From contig JADJJE010000051.1 of the NCBI GenBank assembly GCA_016706685.1, positions 1 to 64,000 on the forward strand: a stretch of DNA of 64,000 nucleotides, given 5' to 3'. The DNA is from Sandaracinaceae bacterium (GTDB taxonomy: Bacteria; Myxococcota_A; Polyangia; Polyangiales; Houyiibacteriaceae). The position numbers were made by a program, and so were the translations under genes. Below are positions 8,807 through 16,204 of this stretch, one piece after another; position 1 is the first letter of the stretch; each line of letters starts with the position of its first letter. Under the pieces are notes generated by a model. The model saw only the letters and a list, made by a program, of their open reading frames with translations. It was not told the origin of the DNA and searched no databases.

Positions 8807-9424
8807 CTATAGCACCCGCGTCAGCTGCATCTCGCGCGCCACATAGTGCGTCACCATCTCCGCCAGACCCTCGGTCAGCTCCTCGTAGGTGATGGGCGGG
8901 TTCGGATCCGACAGGTGCTGCAGCACGGTGAAGATGCCCCCGTGCATGAAGATGTAGGTCATGGCGGGGATGCGCCGCAGCCGCATGTACTCGGGGTGGT
9001 GCATCACCACCTGGATCACGATCTCCGACAGCAGCTTCGTGACGGGGTGCAGGTAGCTCTTGATGTCCACGCCCACCGCGTCGCGCGCGCACTTGAGGTA
9101 GCGCTGGTCGTTCTTGTTCAGGAACTCGCCGAAGTGCTGGAGCATCAGCCGGATGGCGTCGCCGATGTTGGAGCGCACGAGCTGCGGCGTGAGCGGCGTG
9201 AGCATGGCCACCACCTCCGCCACGAAGCGCTGGTTCATGGCGTCGAAGACCTCCTCCTTGTTGGCGAAGTACTCGTAGAGCGAGCCCACCCCGATGCCGG
9301 CCACCTCGGCGATGTGGCGCGTGGTGGTGTGGGCGGTGCCGCGCTCGGCGACGCAGATGAACGCTGCCTCGACGATGGCGTCGTAGGTGGCCTTGGAGCG
9401 CTCTTGCTTGGGCTTGCGTGGCAT
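8807..9424 (-). CDS. TetR-family transcriptional regulator
   Basis: This 205-residue repressor-type protein has an N-terminal helix-turn-helix domain (ATYDAIVEAAFICVAERG, then HTTTRHIAEVAGIGVGSLYEYFANKEEVF, about residues 10-58) and an all-helical ligand-binding C-terminal domain. ATG 9424 (MPRKPKQERS) is preferred over ATG 9451, because the longer version would run into the palindrome at 9442-9459. It is divergent from the SDR operon and probably controls it and its own operon. An Asn/Asp/His-rich helix after residue 115 may contact the ligand. The ligand is unknown; a steroid-, terpenoid- or lipid-like molecule would fit the enzymes opposite. Confidence 0.88.
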   Translation of the reverse strand: MPRKPKQERSKATYDAIVEAAFICVAERGTAHTTTRHIAEVAGIGVGSLYEYFANKEEVFDAMNQRFVAEVVAMLTPLTPQLVRSNIGDAIRLMLQHFGEFLNKNDQRYLKCARDAVGVDIKSYLHPVTKLLSEIVIQVVMHHPEYMRLRRIPAMTYIFMHGGIFTVLQHLSDPNPPITYEELTEGLAEMVTHYVAREMQLTRVL

Positions 9425-9441
9425 GGACCGACCCGACTGGA

Positions 9442-9459
9442 ATCCGAACAATTGCTCGG
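9442..9459. promoter_or_regulatory. Candidate TetR operator, primary site
   Basis: Within ATCCGAACAATTGCTCGG the 16-bp core CCGAACAATTGCTCGG is a near-perfect palindrome (14 of 16 positions). It sits between the divergent TetR and SDR starts. A second copy differing at one base lies at 9747-9764. Confidence 0.55.
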
Positions 9460-9510
9460 GATATGCTGTCAGCCGGCCAACGGATGGTCAACCCCCCAAC
9501 GAAAGCACCC

Positions 9511-10365
9511 ATGTTCGGCACCAAGCTCAGCAAGTCATCCTCCGCAGTCGTCACCGGCGCGGGCAGCGGCATCGGGCGGGCGTTCGCCCTCGAGCTAGTG
9601 GCGAGGGGCGGACGCGTCATCTGCTCCGACATCCAGCTCGCGGCGGCCGAGGAGACCGTCGGCCTCATCGAGGCGCGCGGCGGCCAGGCCCTGGCGCTCG
9701 CCTGCGACGTCTCGAAGCTCGAGGAGGTGGAGGCGCTCGCCACCAAATCCGAACAATGGCTCGGCAATCCCGTGGACCTGGTGGTGAACAACGCCGGGGT
9801 CGGGATCGGCGGCCGCCCCATCGGGGTCATCCCCATCGAGGACTGGCACTGGACGGTGGGTGTGAACCTGTGGGGCGTGGTGCACGGCTGCCACGTGTTC
9901 GCCCCGCGCCTCCGCGCGCTCGGGCGCGGCGGCATCATCAACGTGTGCTCCGCAGCCAGCTTCGCGTCGGCGCCCATGATGGGGCCCTACAACGTCACCA
10001 AGGCGGCCGTGCTGGCGCTGTCCGAGACGCTCGAGGCGGAGCTCTCAGGGAGCGGCGTGCGCGTCACGGCGCTCTGCCCCACCTTCGTGAAGACCAACAT
10101 CGTCACCAACGGCCGTATCCCCGAGGCCACCTCGAAGCTGGGCAGCCAGATGATGGCGCGCACCGGGGTGTCGCCCGAGGGCGTGGTGAAGACCACATTG
10201 GACGCCCTCGACGCCCACCGCCTCTACGTGCTGCCGCAGCTCGAGGCGCGGCTCATCTGGCGCATGAAGCGCTTGGCTCCGGTGGCCTACAACAAGAGCT
10301 CGGGGCTCCTCGGACGGATGTTCGCCCCGCGCGACGCGAAGGGAGCCGACCATGGCGCAAGTTGA
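9511..10365 (+). CDS. Short-chain dehydrogenase/reductase
   Basis: This 284-residue classical SDR has the NAD(P)-binding motif VVTGAGSGIG (about residues 11-20), the structural NNAG motif, a catalytic Ser in NVCSAAS and the YNVTK catalytic pair. CSDIQ after the second strand suggests NAD(H) preference, because an acidic residue follows that strand. It probably oxidises or reduces a hydroxyl or keto group of a hydrophobic substrate handled with the next two genes. ATG 9511 is chosen because the fold begins just after it; ATG 9484 is the alternative. The stop overlaps the next start by 14 bp. A copy of the TetR operator lies inside the coding region at 9747-9764. Confidence 0.88.
   Translation: MFGTKLSKSSSAVVTGAGSGIGRAFALELVARGGRVICSDIQLAAAEETVGLIEARGGQALALACDVSKLEEVEALATKSEQWLGNPVDLVVNNAGVGIGGRPIGVIPIEDWHWTVGVNLWGVVHGCHVFAPRLRALGRGGIINVCSAASFASAPMMGPYNVTKAAVLALSETLEAELSGSGVRVTALCPTFVKTNIVTNGRIPEATSKLGSQMMARTGVSPEGVVKTTLDALDAHRLYVLPQLEARLIWRMKRLAPVAYNKSSGLLGRMFAPRDAKGADHGAS
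9747..9764. promoter_or_regulatory. Candidate TetR operator, intragenic copy
   Basis: ATCCGAACAATGGCTCGG matches the intergenic palindrome at 9442-9459 in 17 of 18 bases, 305 bp downstream and inside the SDR gene. Spacing of this size would allow repressor-mediated looping. Confidence 0.45.
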
Positions 10366-11278
10366 TCTCGAGAAGATGCTCACCAAGATCAAGGCCACCC
10401 AGTGGGGCCTCGGTGACGTGGACTGGGAGGCCCCCGGCGCCGAGCGCATCACCCCCGAGCAGTGGCCCAAGCTGAAGGTCTTCATGGCGGACCTCATGTG
10501 GATCGAGCACGTGGGCGCGCGTGGCTTCGCGGCCATGGCCAAGACGGCGCCGACCGCCACGCTGCGCGAGATCTACACCTACTTCCACGCCGAGGAGCAG
10601 CGCCACGCCAACGCGGAGATGGCGCTCATGAAGCGCTGGGGCATGCTGGACGGCGACACGCTGCCCGAGCCCAACATCAACCTGCGGCTGGTGATCGAGT
10701 GGCTCGACAAGTACGCCGACGAGATGCCCTTCTACGTGCTGGGCGCGGTCATCCCCATGCTGGAGATCGCGCTCGACGGGGCGCTCTGCCGCTTCTTGCT
10801 CGACACCGTGGACGACCCGGTCTGCCACGCGGCCTTCGACCGCATCAACGGCGACGAGGCGCGCCACCTGGCGGTGGGCTTCACGGTCATGGAGCAGCAG
10901 GGCGTGGACAAGAACGCCATGCAGCTGATGCGCATGTGCGCGCCCATGGTGGACCCGCGCCTCTTGCTGGGCATCGCGGTCTACCTGCCGCTGCTCAACA
11001 AGATGCGCGACAACATCGTGGAGCTGGGCCTGCCGGAGAAGAGGCTCTACGACGTGATGGCCAAGTTCGGGAAGATCGGCGGGCGCACCCGCGAGGGCCG
11101 CCGGAACCCCTGGTTCCAGGTCATCCAGCATCACGCGCGCGTGGTCATCGACCGCCGGAACCGCTTCTACCACGTGCCCGTGGACGCCATGGTGCGGGCC
11201 AGCGGTCAGATCCCGAAGGAGGCGCTGCCGCCCGTGCCTACCTGGGTCAACGAGCTCACCTGGAGGCCGGCCGCGTGA
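10352..11278 (+). CDS. Ferritin-like diiron protein
   Basis: This 308-residue helical protein carries the ligand set of a ferritin-like diiron-carboxylate enzyme: Glu52 (WIEHVG), Glu82-x2-His85 (HAEEQRHAN), Glu138 (MLEIALDG) and Glu169-x2-His172 (DEARHLAVG). Such proteins hydroxylate, desaturate or N-oxygenate substrates. Relatives beside SDRs and flavin monooxygenases are often named only reductase. The first half of the gene overlaps the SDR, and GTG 11275 of the next gene overlaps its stop (GTGA), so the operon is tightly coupled. No membrane segment or signal peptide is seen. Enzymatic activity is inferred from the preserved ligands; the substrate is unknown. Confidence 0.7.
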   Translation: MAQVDLEKMLTKIKATQWGLGDVDWEAPGAERITPEQWPKLKVFMADLMWIEHVGARGFAAMAKTAPTATLREIYTYFHAEEQRHANAEMALMKRWGMLDGDTLPEPNINLRLVIEWLDKYADEMPFYVLGAVIPMLEIALDGALCRFLLDTVDDPVCHAAFDRINGDEARHLAVGFTVMEQQGVDKNAMQLMRMCAPMVDPRLLLGIAVYLPLLNKMRDNIVELGLPEKRLYDVMAKFGKIGGRTREGRRNPWFQVIQHHARVVIDRRNRFYHVPVDAMVRASGQIPKEALPPVPTWVNELTWRPAA

Positions 11279-12768
11279 GGGTCGAGACGCTCATCCTGGG
11301 CGCAGGCTTCGGCGGCGTGGGGGCGGCCATCCGACTCACGCGCGCGGGCCTCGGCGACTTCCTGATCCTCGAGCGCGCGGCCGACGTGGGCGGCACCTGG
11401 CGCGACAACACCTACCCCGGCGCGGCCTGCGACATCCCGTCCAACCTGTACTCGTTCTCGTTCGCGCAGAACCCCGAGTGGTCGCGGGCCTACTCGGGCA
11501 GCGCGGAGATCCTGCAGTACGTGCAGCGCCTGGTGGACGAGCACCAGCTGCGCCCGCGCATCCGCTTCCACCAGAACGTGAGCCACATGCGCTTCGACGA
11601 GCGCGCCGGCGAGTGGGAGGTGCGCACCGACACGGGCAGCGTCTTCCGCGCGCGCAGCGTGATCTCGGCCACCGGCGGCCTCGCCAACCCGGGCTACCCG
11701 GCCATCGAGGGACGAGAGCGCTTCGCGGGCAAGACCATCCACAGCGCGCGCTGGGACCACGGCTACGACTTCGCGGGCAAGCGCGTGGCGGTGATCGGAA
11801 CCGGAGCGAGCGCCGTGCAGATCATCCCCGAGCTGGTGAAGGTGGCGGGCAGCGTGAAGGTCTTTCAGCGCACGCCGGGCTGGGTGGTGCCGCGCCCGGA
11901 CTACCGCGTGCCGGAGCGCCAGAAGGCGCGCTTTCGGCGCAACCCCGCGGCGCAGACGGCCGCGCGTCAGGCCCTGTTCTGGGGCCACGAGAGCTCGGCG
12001 CTGGCGGTCATCTGGCCCTCGCCGCTCACCCGCGTGGCCGAGGGCATCGCCAGCGCGCACCTGCGGCGTCAGGTGCAGGACCCGTGGCTGCGGCGGCAGC
12101 TCACGCCCAACTTCCGCATCGGGTGCAAGCGCGTGCTGCTCTCGAGCGACTACTACCCGGCGCTGCAGCAGCCCAACTGCAAGCTGATCACGTGGCCCAT
12201 CGTGCGCATCGGTGAACACGGCGTGCACACGGCCGAGGGCGTGGAACACCAGGTGGACTGCGTGGTGTTCGCCACGGGCTTCGAGGTGCACAAGCAGAGC
12301 ACGCCGTTCCCCGTGGTGGGCCTCGGCGGGCGTGTGCTGGCGGACGAGTGGCGCGGTGGCGCGCAGGCCTACAAGAGCATGAACGTCACCGGGTTCCCCA
12401 ACCTGCACTTCATCCTGGGGCCCAACTCGGGGCCGGGGCACAACTCCGCGCTGGTCTACATGGAGTCGCAGATCGACTACGCCGTGCAGGGCGTGCGCAC
12501 GCTGGCCGAGACGGGGGCGCGCTTCCTGGACGTGCGGCCCGAGGTGCAGCAGCGCTACAACGAGGGGCTGCAGAAGCGGCTCGCCAAGACCAACTGGGCG
12601 TCGGGCTGCAAGAGCTGGTACCTCACGGCGGATGGCTTCAACGCCACCATGTACCCGGGCTTCGCCACGCAGTACGCCCAGGAGCTGCGGCACTTCCAGC
12701 GAGGCGATTACCACGCCGCACCGGCTGCTGGCGCCGCTGACCGTGCGGGCCTAGCCCTGCAGACATGA
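11275..12768 (+). CDS. Flavin monooxygenase, Baeyer-Villiger type
   Basis: This 497-residue class B flavoprotein has an FAD-binding Rossmann motif LGAGFGGVG (residues 8-16) and a second dinucleotide motif VIGTGASAVQ (about 174), for NADPH. The Baeyer-Villiger fingerprint FxGxxxHxxxW is present as F150-A-G-K-T-I-H156-S-A-R-W160, followed by Asp instead of the more common Pro. Other family motifs are GGTWRDNTYPGAACDIPSNL and, near the C-terminus, GPNSGPGHNS. It should insert oxygen into a ketone, giving an ester or lactone, probably on the product of the SDR. GTG 11275 is the start and overlaps the previous stop. Its own stop overlaps the DUF1697 start (ATGA). Confidence 0.88.
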   Translation: MRVETLILGAGFGGVGAAIRLTRAGLGDFLILERAADVGGTWRDNTYPGAACDIPSNLYSFSFAQNPEWSRAYSGSAEILQYVQRLVDEHQLRPRIRFHQNVSHMRFDERAGEWEVRTDTGSVFRARSVISATGGLANPGYPAIEGRERFAGKTIHSARWDHGYDFAGKRVAVIGTGASAVQIIPELVKVAGSVKVFQRTPGWVVPRPDYRVPERQKARFRRNPAAQTAARQALFWGHESSALAVIWPSPLTRVAEGIASAHLRRQVQDPWLRRQLTPNFRIGCKRVLLSSDYYPALQQPNCKLITWPIVRIGEHGVHTAEGVEHQVDCVVFATGFEVHKQSTPFPVVGLGGRVLADEWRGGAQAYKSMNVTGFPNLHFILGPNSGPGHNSALVYMESQIDYAVQGVRTLAETGARFLDVRPEVQQRYNEGLQKRLAKTNWASGCKSWYLTADGFNATMYPGFATQYAQELRHFQRGDYHAAPAAGAADRAGLALQT

Positions 12769-13325
12769 CGCGGGTCGTGGTGTTGTTGCGGGGTGTGAAC
12801 GTCAGCGGGCACAAGGTGGTCCCCATGGCCCAGCTGCGCGCGCTGGCGGTCGAGGCCGGGCTGACAGACGCGTCGACCTACATCAACAGCGGCAACCTGA
12901 TCGCGACGGCGTCGTGGAAGACCGAGAAGGCAGCCATGAGCGGGCGCGCCGCCCTCGAGACGCAGCTCGAGGACCTCGTGGAAGCGCGCTTCGGGTTCCG
13001 GGTGCCCGTCATCGTTCGCACGCATCGGGAGTGGAGCGCCCACGCCGTGAGCCCGCCCTTTGCGGATGCGATCACCGAGCACCCCAACCTGGTGATGCTG
13101 GGCGTGTCCCAGCGGCCGCTCTCACCAGACGTGCTCGCGACGCTGCGCGGGCGGGCTAGCGAAGGCGAGCGGGTGGAGCTGCATGGCGGGTCGCTGGTCA
13201 TCGACTACGCGCACGGGTCGGCCCGCTCGAAGCTGACGCCCGCCGTCCTGGACCGCGCCGCAGGGTCGCCGGTCACCACGCGCAACTGGCGCACGGTGCT
13301 GAAGCTGGGTCAGCTGCTGGGTTAG
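12765..13325 (+). CDS. DUF1697 family protein
   Basis: This 186-residue cytosolic protein begins VVLLRGVNVSGHKVVPMAQLRALAVEAG, continues with YINSGNLIATA and ends with SKLTPAVLDRAAGSPVTTRNWRTV. All are standard DUF1697 landmarks, and the length is typical. Its biochemical role is unknown. It is the last gene of the rightward SDR/diiron/monooxygenase unit and overlaps the previous gene by four bases, but the family is often a casual passenger in operons. Its stop overlaps the stop of the convergent metallopeptidase gene by 4 bp. Confidence 0.85.
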   Translation: MTRVVVLLRGVNVSGHKVVPMAQLRALAVEAGLTDASTYINSGNLIATASWKTEKAAMSGRAALETQLEDLVEARFGFRVPVIVRTHREWSAHAVSPPFADAITEHPNLVMLGVSQRPLSPDVLATLRGRASEGERVELHGGSLVIDYAHGSARSKLTPAVLDRAAGSPVTTRNWRTVLKLGQLLG

Positions 13326-14749
13326 CGGTCCGTCGGGGGCCGCATGATGGCGTCGCGCAGCGCGCTGTCGGGGGCGTCCACCAAGCGCACCTCGCCGTCT
13401 TCGTAGACCACGCCCAGGTCGGCCAGCAGCGCGCCGGTCGCAGGCCAGCTGCTGCGCGCGGCGTACTCGTCGGCCAGCAACACCAGCTCCGCGTCGAAGG
13501 CCGCCACCAGCGCGCGCGCGGTCACGGGGCTGCTGCTGTGCTCCACCTCGCGCAGGCAGCGCGCGACGGCCTCATCGAGGGAGCTGCCGCGCCTGCGCAG
13601 CGCCATGTCCGCCGCCAGCACGAACGCCGTGCCGCCCCAGTAGACGCGCGTGTAGGCCGCCGTCTCGTGCATGGCGCTGGCCTCGTCGGTCAGGCTGCGC
13701 CCGGTCCCGCTGCGCTGCCCCACCGCGAAGCCCTCGGCGATGCGCGCCCAGGCCTGCTCGGGCGTCTTCCAGCCAGCACGCGCGCGCAGCACCTCTTGGT
13801 AGTACGTGGCGATGCCCTCGCTCAGCCAGCGGTCCGCCGCCGGCACGCGCGGGTGCAGCAGGTGCGCCAGCTCGTGCACCGTGACCCAGTCGTTGGTCAG
13901 GGACCCGGCCGGCGCGCGGTCGCCGAAGAACAGCAGGATGGAGGCGCCACCGCCGCGCTTGGTGAGCCCGAACTGCACGGGCTGGTCGCTCGGCGCAGGC
14001 CACACGATGCCCAGCACACGCTCGGCCGGGAAGGCGCCGCCCACCGAGGCCACCATCGCCACGGCGCTCGCCAGGTGGTCGCTCAGCTCGGCTTCTCCGT
14101 GGGCCAGCGGCCCGGCCACGCGCGCCACGCGCAGCTCCGTGCTGCCCACTTGGCGTGTGCTCAGCCCAAAGCGCCCCAGCAGCACGTCGCTCGGGAGCGC
14201 CAGCGCCAGCGGTGGCAGCAGGAAGCGGGCGGCGTGCGTGCCGGGCGGGTCCTGACCCACGCGGGTCACGGGAGCCTCTGCGCCCTCCGGGAGCGCCGGC
14301 CACGCGGTGGCCACCTGCTGCTCTGGACTCAGCGCGAAGTGCAGCTCCGCCTGGGTCACCTGCGCCACGGGGCGCATCAGCCACTCGGACTGCGCGCTGA
14401 GCAGGGCCTCGGGGCCGGCCAGCACCTGCCGGTTGGCCACGAGCGTGGCGCGATAGCGAACGCAGCCCTGGGCATCACCCCGCAGCGTGTCGCCTACGCG
14501 CGCGCCGGCCAGCACCTCGATGCGCTCCCAAGGGGTGCTCCAGGGCCGCAACACCACCGGACCGGTGGCGCAGGCCTCCACGTCCATGACCTCGCCCCCC
14601 TCGTGGGCGGCCACGAAGTACGCAATTTGGTTGGCGCGCGAGACCGCCGACGGGGGCACGGTGGCGCAGCCCAACAGCGTGACCAGCACGCCCAGCAGGC
14701 CACCGCGGGGGCCCCGGTGGTTCGTGAATTTCGTCGTGATATCCGCCAT
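13322..14749 (-). CDS. Gluzincin-like metallopeptidase lipoprotein
   Basis: This 475-residue protein has a lipoprotein signal (GGLLGVLVTLLGC, Cys at about residue 28), so it is probably anchored in the envelope. The zinc site is HELAHLLH near residue 280, followed by LSEGIATYYQEVL, giving the HExxH...E arrangement of gluzincins of the peptidase MA/M1-like class. The region upstream has beta-rich segments without clear domain identity. The start at 14749 is uncertain because the n-region is long. It is divergent from the peptide/MNIO genes; the 260-bp gap between them holds two inverted repeats. A role in processing secreted peptides, including the neighbouring Cys peptide, is possible but unproven. 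Confidence 0.7.
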   Translation of the reverse strand: MADITTKFTNHRGPRGGLLGVLVTLLGCATVPPSAVSRANQIAYFVAAHEGGEVMDVEACATGPVVLRPWSTPWERIEVLAGARVGDTLRGDAQGCVRYRATLVANRQVLAGPEALLSAQSEWLMRPVAQVTQAELHFALSPEQQVATAWPALPEGAEAPVTRVGQDPPGTHAARFLLPPLALALPSDVLLGRFGLSTRQVGSTELRVARVAGPLAHGEAELSDHLASAVAMVASVGGAFPAERVLGIVWPAPSDQPVQFGLTKRGGGASILLFFGDRAPAGSLTNDWVTVHELAHLLHPRVPAADRWLSEGIATYYQEVLRARAGWKTPEQAWARIAEGFAVGQRSGTGRSLTDEASAMHETAAYTRVYWGGTAFVLAADMALRRRGSSLDEAVARCLREVEHSSSPVTARALVAAFDAELVLLADEYAARSSWPATGALLADLGVVYEDGEVRLVDAPDSALRDAIMRPPTDR

Positions 14750-14913
14750 CTTGCTTGCTGTCTGGCTGGCGCCCCGGCGTGCCGGCGGGAGCCTCTCTGC
14801 AATTCACCGAAACACCTGGCCAGGTCACCGCGTACCCGTGCTCGTGTCTCGTTCTTCGACGAGGACTTTACACGAAGCGCGCGGACGGTTAGCGTTCGCC
14901 CCACTCAGATTGC

Positions 14914-14935
14914 GGCAGCGACGGTCATCGCTGCC
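14914..14935. promoter_or_regulatory. Inverted repeat upstream of the Cys-peptide gene
   Basis: Perfect 8-bp arms GGCAGCGA (14914-14921) and TCGCTGCC (14928-14935) are separated by six bases, 72 bp before the peptide start. A second one, GGCAC-N5-GTGCC, follows at 14941-14955. They could bind a metal-responsive regulator or fold in the leader RNA. Confidence 0.4.
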
Positions 14936-15007
14936 CCAAAGGCACAACAGGTGCCCAACAACCCGGTCCACAGTGACGAGACAGCGACGCAAGTCGGAGG
15001 AAACCCT

Positions 15008-15229
15008 ATGAACACCGCTCTTAAGCACACGATCATCGCCATGGCCACCGCCGCGCTCGGCTTCACCGCGGGCTGCAGCTCGGAGAGCCCGGAGGGCGAA
15101 GAGTCCACCACCGGTGGTGAGACGGCCACGGAGGCTTCCTGCTCCGGCGCCGCCGAAGAGCCCGCGGCTGAGCCCGCGGCCGAAGAGGGCGCCGCCGAGG
15201 CGAGCTGCGGCGAAGGCTCCTGCGGCTGA
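15008..15229 (+). CDS. Putative MNIO-modified RiPP precursor (HvfA/bufferin-like)
   Basis: This 73-residue peptide has a signal-like N-terminus (NTALKHTIIAMATAALGFTAGC) that ends in a weak lipobox with Cys23. An acidic Ala/Glu/Pro-rich spacer follows, and then Cys45 in ASCSG, Cys67 in ASCG and Cys72 in GEGSCG. The C-terminus matches the EGxCG style of peptides whose cysteines are turned into oxazolone/thioamide copper ligands by DUF692 enzymes. Such an enzyme and its DUF2063 partner follow directly. An excellent ribosome-binding site (GGAGGA, 14998-15003) precedes ATG 15008. The hairpin after the stop may raise its expression over the enzymes. Lipid anchoring of the leader would be unusual. 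The product is predicted, not shown. Confidence 0.75.
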   Translation: MNTALKHTIIAMATAALGFTAGCSSESPEGEESTTGGETATEASCSGAAEEPAAEPAAEEGAAEASCGEGSCG

Positions 15230-15251
15230 TCCTGCCGTAGGCAACTCGAGG

Positions 15252-15279
15252 CGCCGCGGTGGCTTTGGCTGTCGCGGCG
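15252..15279 (+). terminator. Attenuator-like hairpin between peptide and MNIO genes
   Basis: Stem CGCCGCG (15252-15258) pairs with CGCGGCG (15273-15279) around a 14-nt loop. It can be extended by A-T, G-C and wobble pairs, and is followed by TTTCTGTTTCT. It lies 23 bp after the peptide stop, a position expected for partial termination that gives excess precursor. Confidence 0.5.
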
Positions 15280-15331
15280 TTTCTGTTTCTGGTCCCGGTT
15301 TCTTCATCTCCACACGAGCTCTGGGCGCTGC

Positions 15332-16204
15332 ATGACGCGAGCACAAGAAGGCGTGAGCGGGGTCGGCATCGGCCTCCGCATGGGCAACTCCGAGGCGCTG
15401 CTGGCCGCGCTCCCGCGCGAGGTGCGCTGGGTGGAGGTGCACCCCGAGAATTACATCGAGCGCGGTGGCCGCTTCGCCCGCATCCTCGAGCGCGCCCGCG
15501 AGGCCTGGCCGGTGGTGACCCACGGCCTGACCATGTGCTTCGGTGCCCTCGAGCCCTGCGACCCGCGCTACCAGCGTGAGCTGCGCAGCTTCCTGCGAGA
15601 CCTCGAGGTGTCCTGGCACTCGGACCACGCCTGCTTCGGCTCCGTGGACGGCGTGTTCGCCCACGACCTCCTGCCGCTGCCCTTCACGGACGAGGCCGTG
15701 GCCGTGGTCAGCCAGCGCATCTCGGAGGCGCAAGACGCGCTGGGCTTGCCCGTGGCGCTCGAGAACGTGAGCTATTACGCGCCCATGGGGGCCGACCCGC
15801 TGGCCGAGGTGGACTTCCTCAACGAGATCCTCAGCCGCACGGGCGCCAAGCTGCTGTTGGACGTGAACAACGTGTACGTGAACAGCCAGAACTTCGGCTT
15901 CGACGCGCGCGCCTGGATCGACCGCGTGCCGGCCGACCGCGTAGTGCAGATGCACGTGGCCGGCCACCTGGTGCGCGAGGACGGCCTGCGCATCGACACG
16001 CACGGCGAGCCCGTGCCCGAGGGCGTCTACTCTCTGCTGGAGCACACGCTGCGCCGCACGGGCGACAAGCCCATCCTGCTCGAGCGCGACAACAACATCC
16101 CGCCCCTCGAGGAGCAGCTGGACGAGCTGCGGCGGCTGGCGGCCATCGTCGAGCGCGTGCGCGCGTCTGCCCTGGTGGGCACTTCCGCAGGGGTCACGCC
16201 ATGA
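15332..16204 (+). CDS. DUF692 multinuclear non-heme iron oxidative enzyme (MNIO)
   Basis: This 290-residue TIM-barrel enzyme belongs to the MbnB/HvfB/bufferin synthase family. Metal-binding and active-site motifs are all present: HPENYIERGG (37-46), WHSDH (95-99), ALENVSYY (142-149), LLDVNNVYVN (175-184), MHVAGH (207-212), IDTHGEPVPEGV (221-232) and LLERDNNIP (249-257). Members use an Fe(II)/Fe(III) cluster and O2 to modify Cys in peptide substrates. The substrate is almost certainly the 73-residue peptide encoded 102 bp upstream. The stop overlaps the next start (ATGA), as usual with its DUF2063 partner. It is complete and intact. Confidence 0.93.
   Translation: MTRAQEGVSGVGIGLRMGNSEALLAALPREVRWVEVHPENYIERGGRFARILERAREAWPVVTHGLTMCFGALEPCDPRYQRELRSFLRDLEVSWHSDHACFGSVDGVFAHDLLPLPFTDEAVAVVSQRISEAQDALGLPVALENVSYYAPMGADPLAEVDFLNEILSRTGAKLLLDVNNVYVNSQNFGFDARAWIDRVPADRVVQMHVAGHLVREDGLRIDTHGEPVPEGVYSLLEHTLRRTGDKPILLERDNNIPPLEEQLDELRRLAAIVERVRASALVGTSAGVTP

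Noticed and set aside
9425..9451. Longer TetR start at ATG 9451
   Set aside because: It would overlap the operator palindrome and adds residues without TetR character; ATG 9424 fits family N-termini.
10462..11274. Upstream extension of the monooxygenase frame
   Set aside because: The frame is open only because it shadows the diiron gene; the flavoprotein fold begins at GTG 11275.
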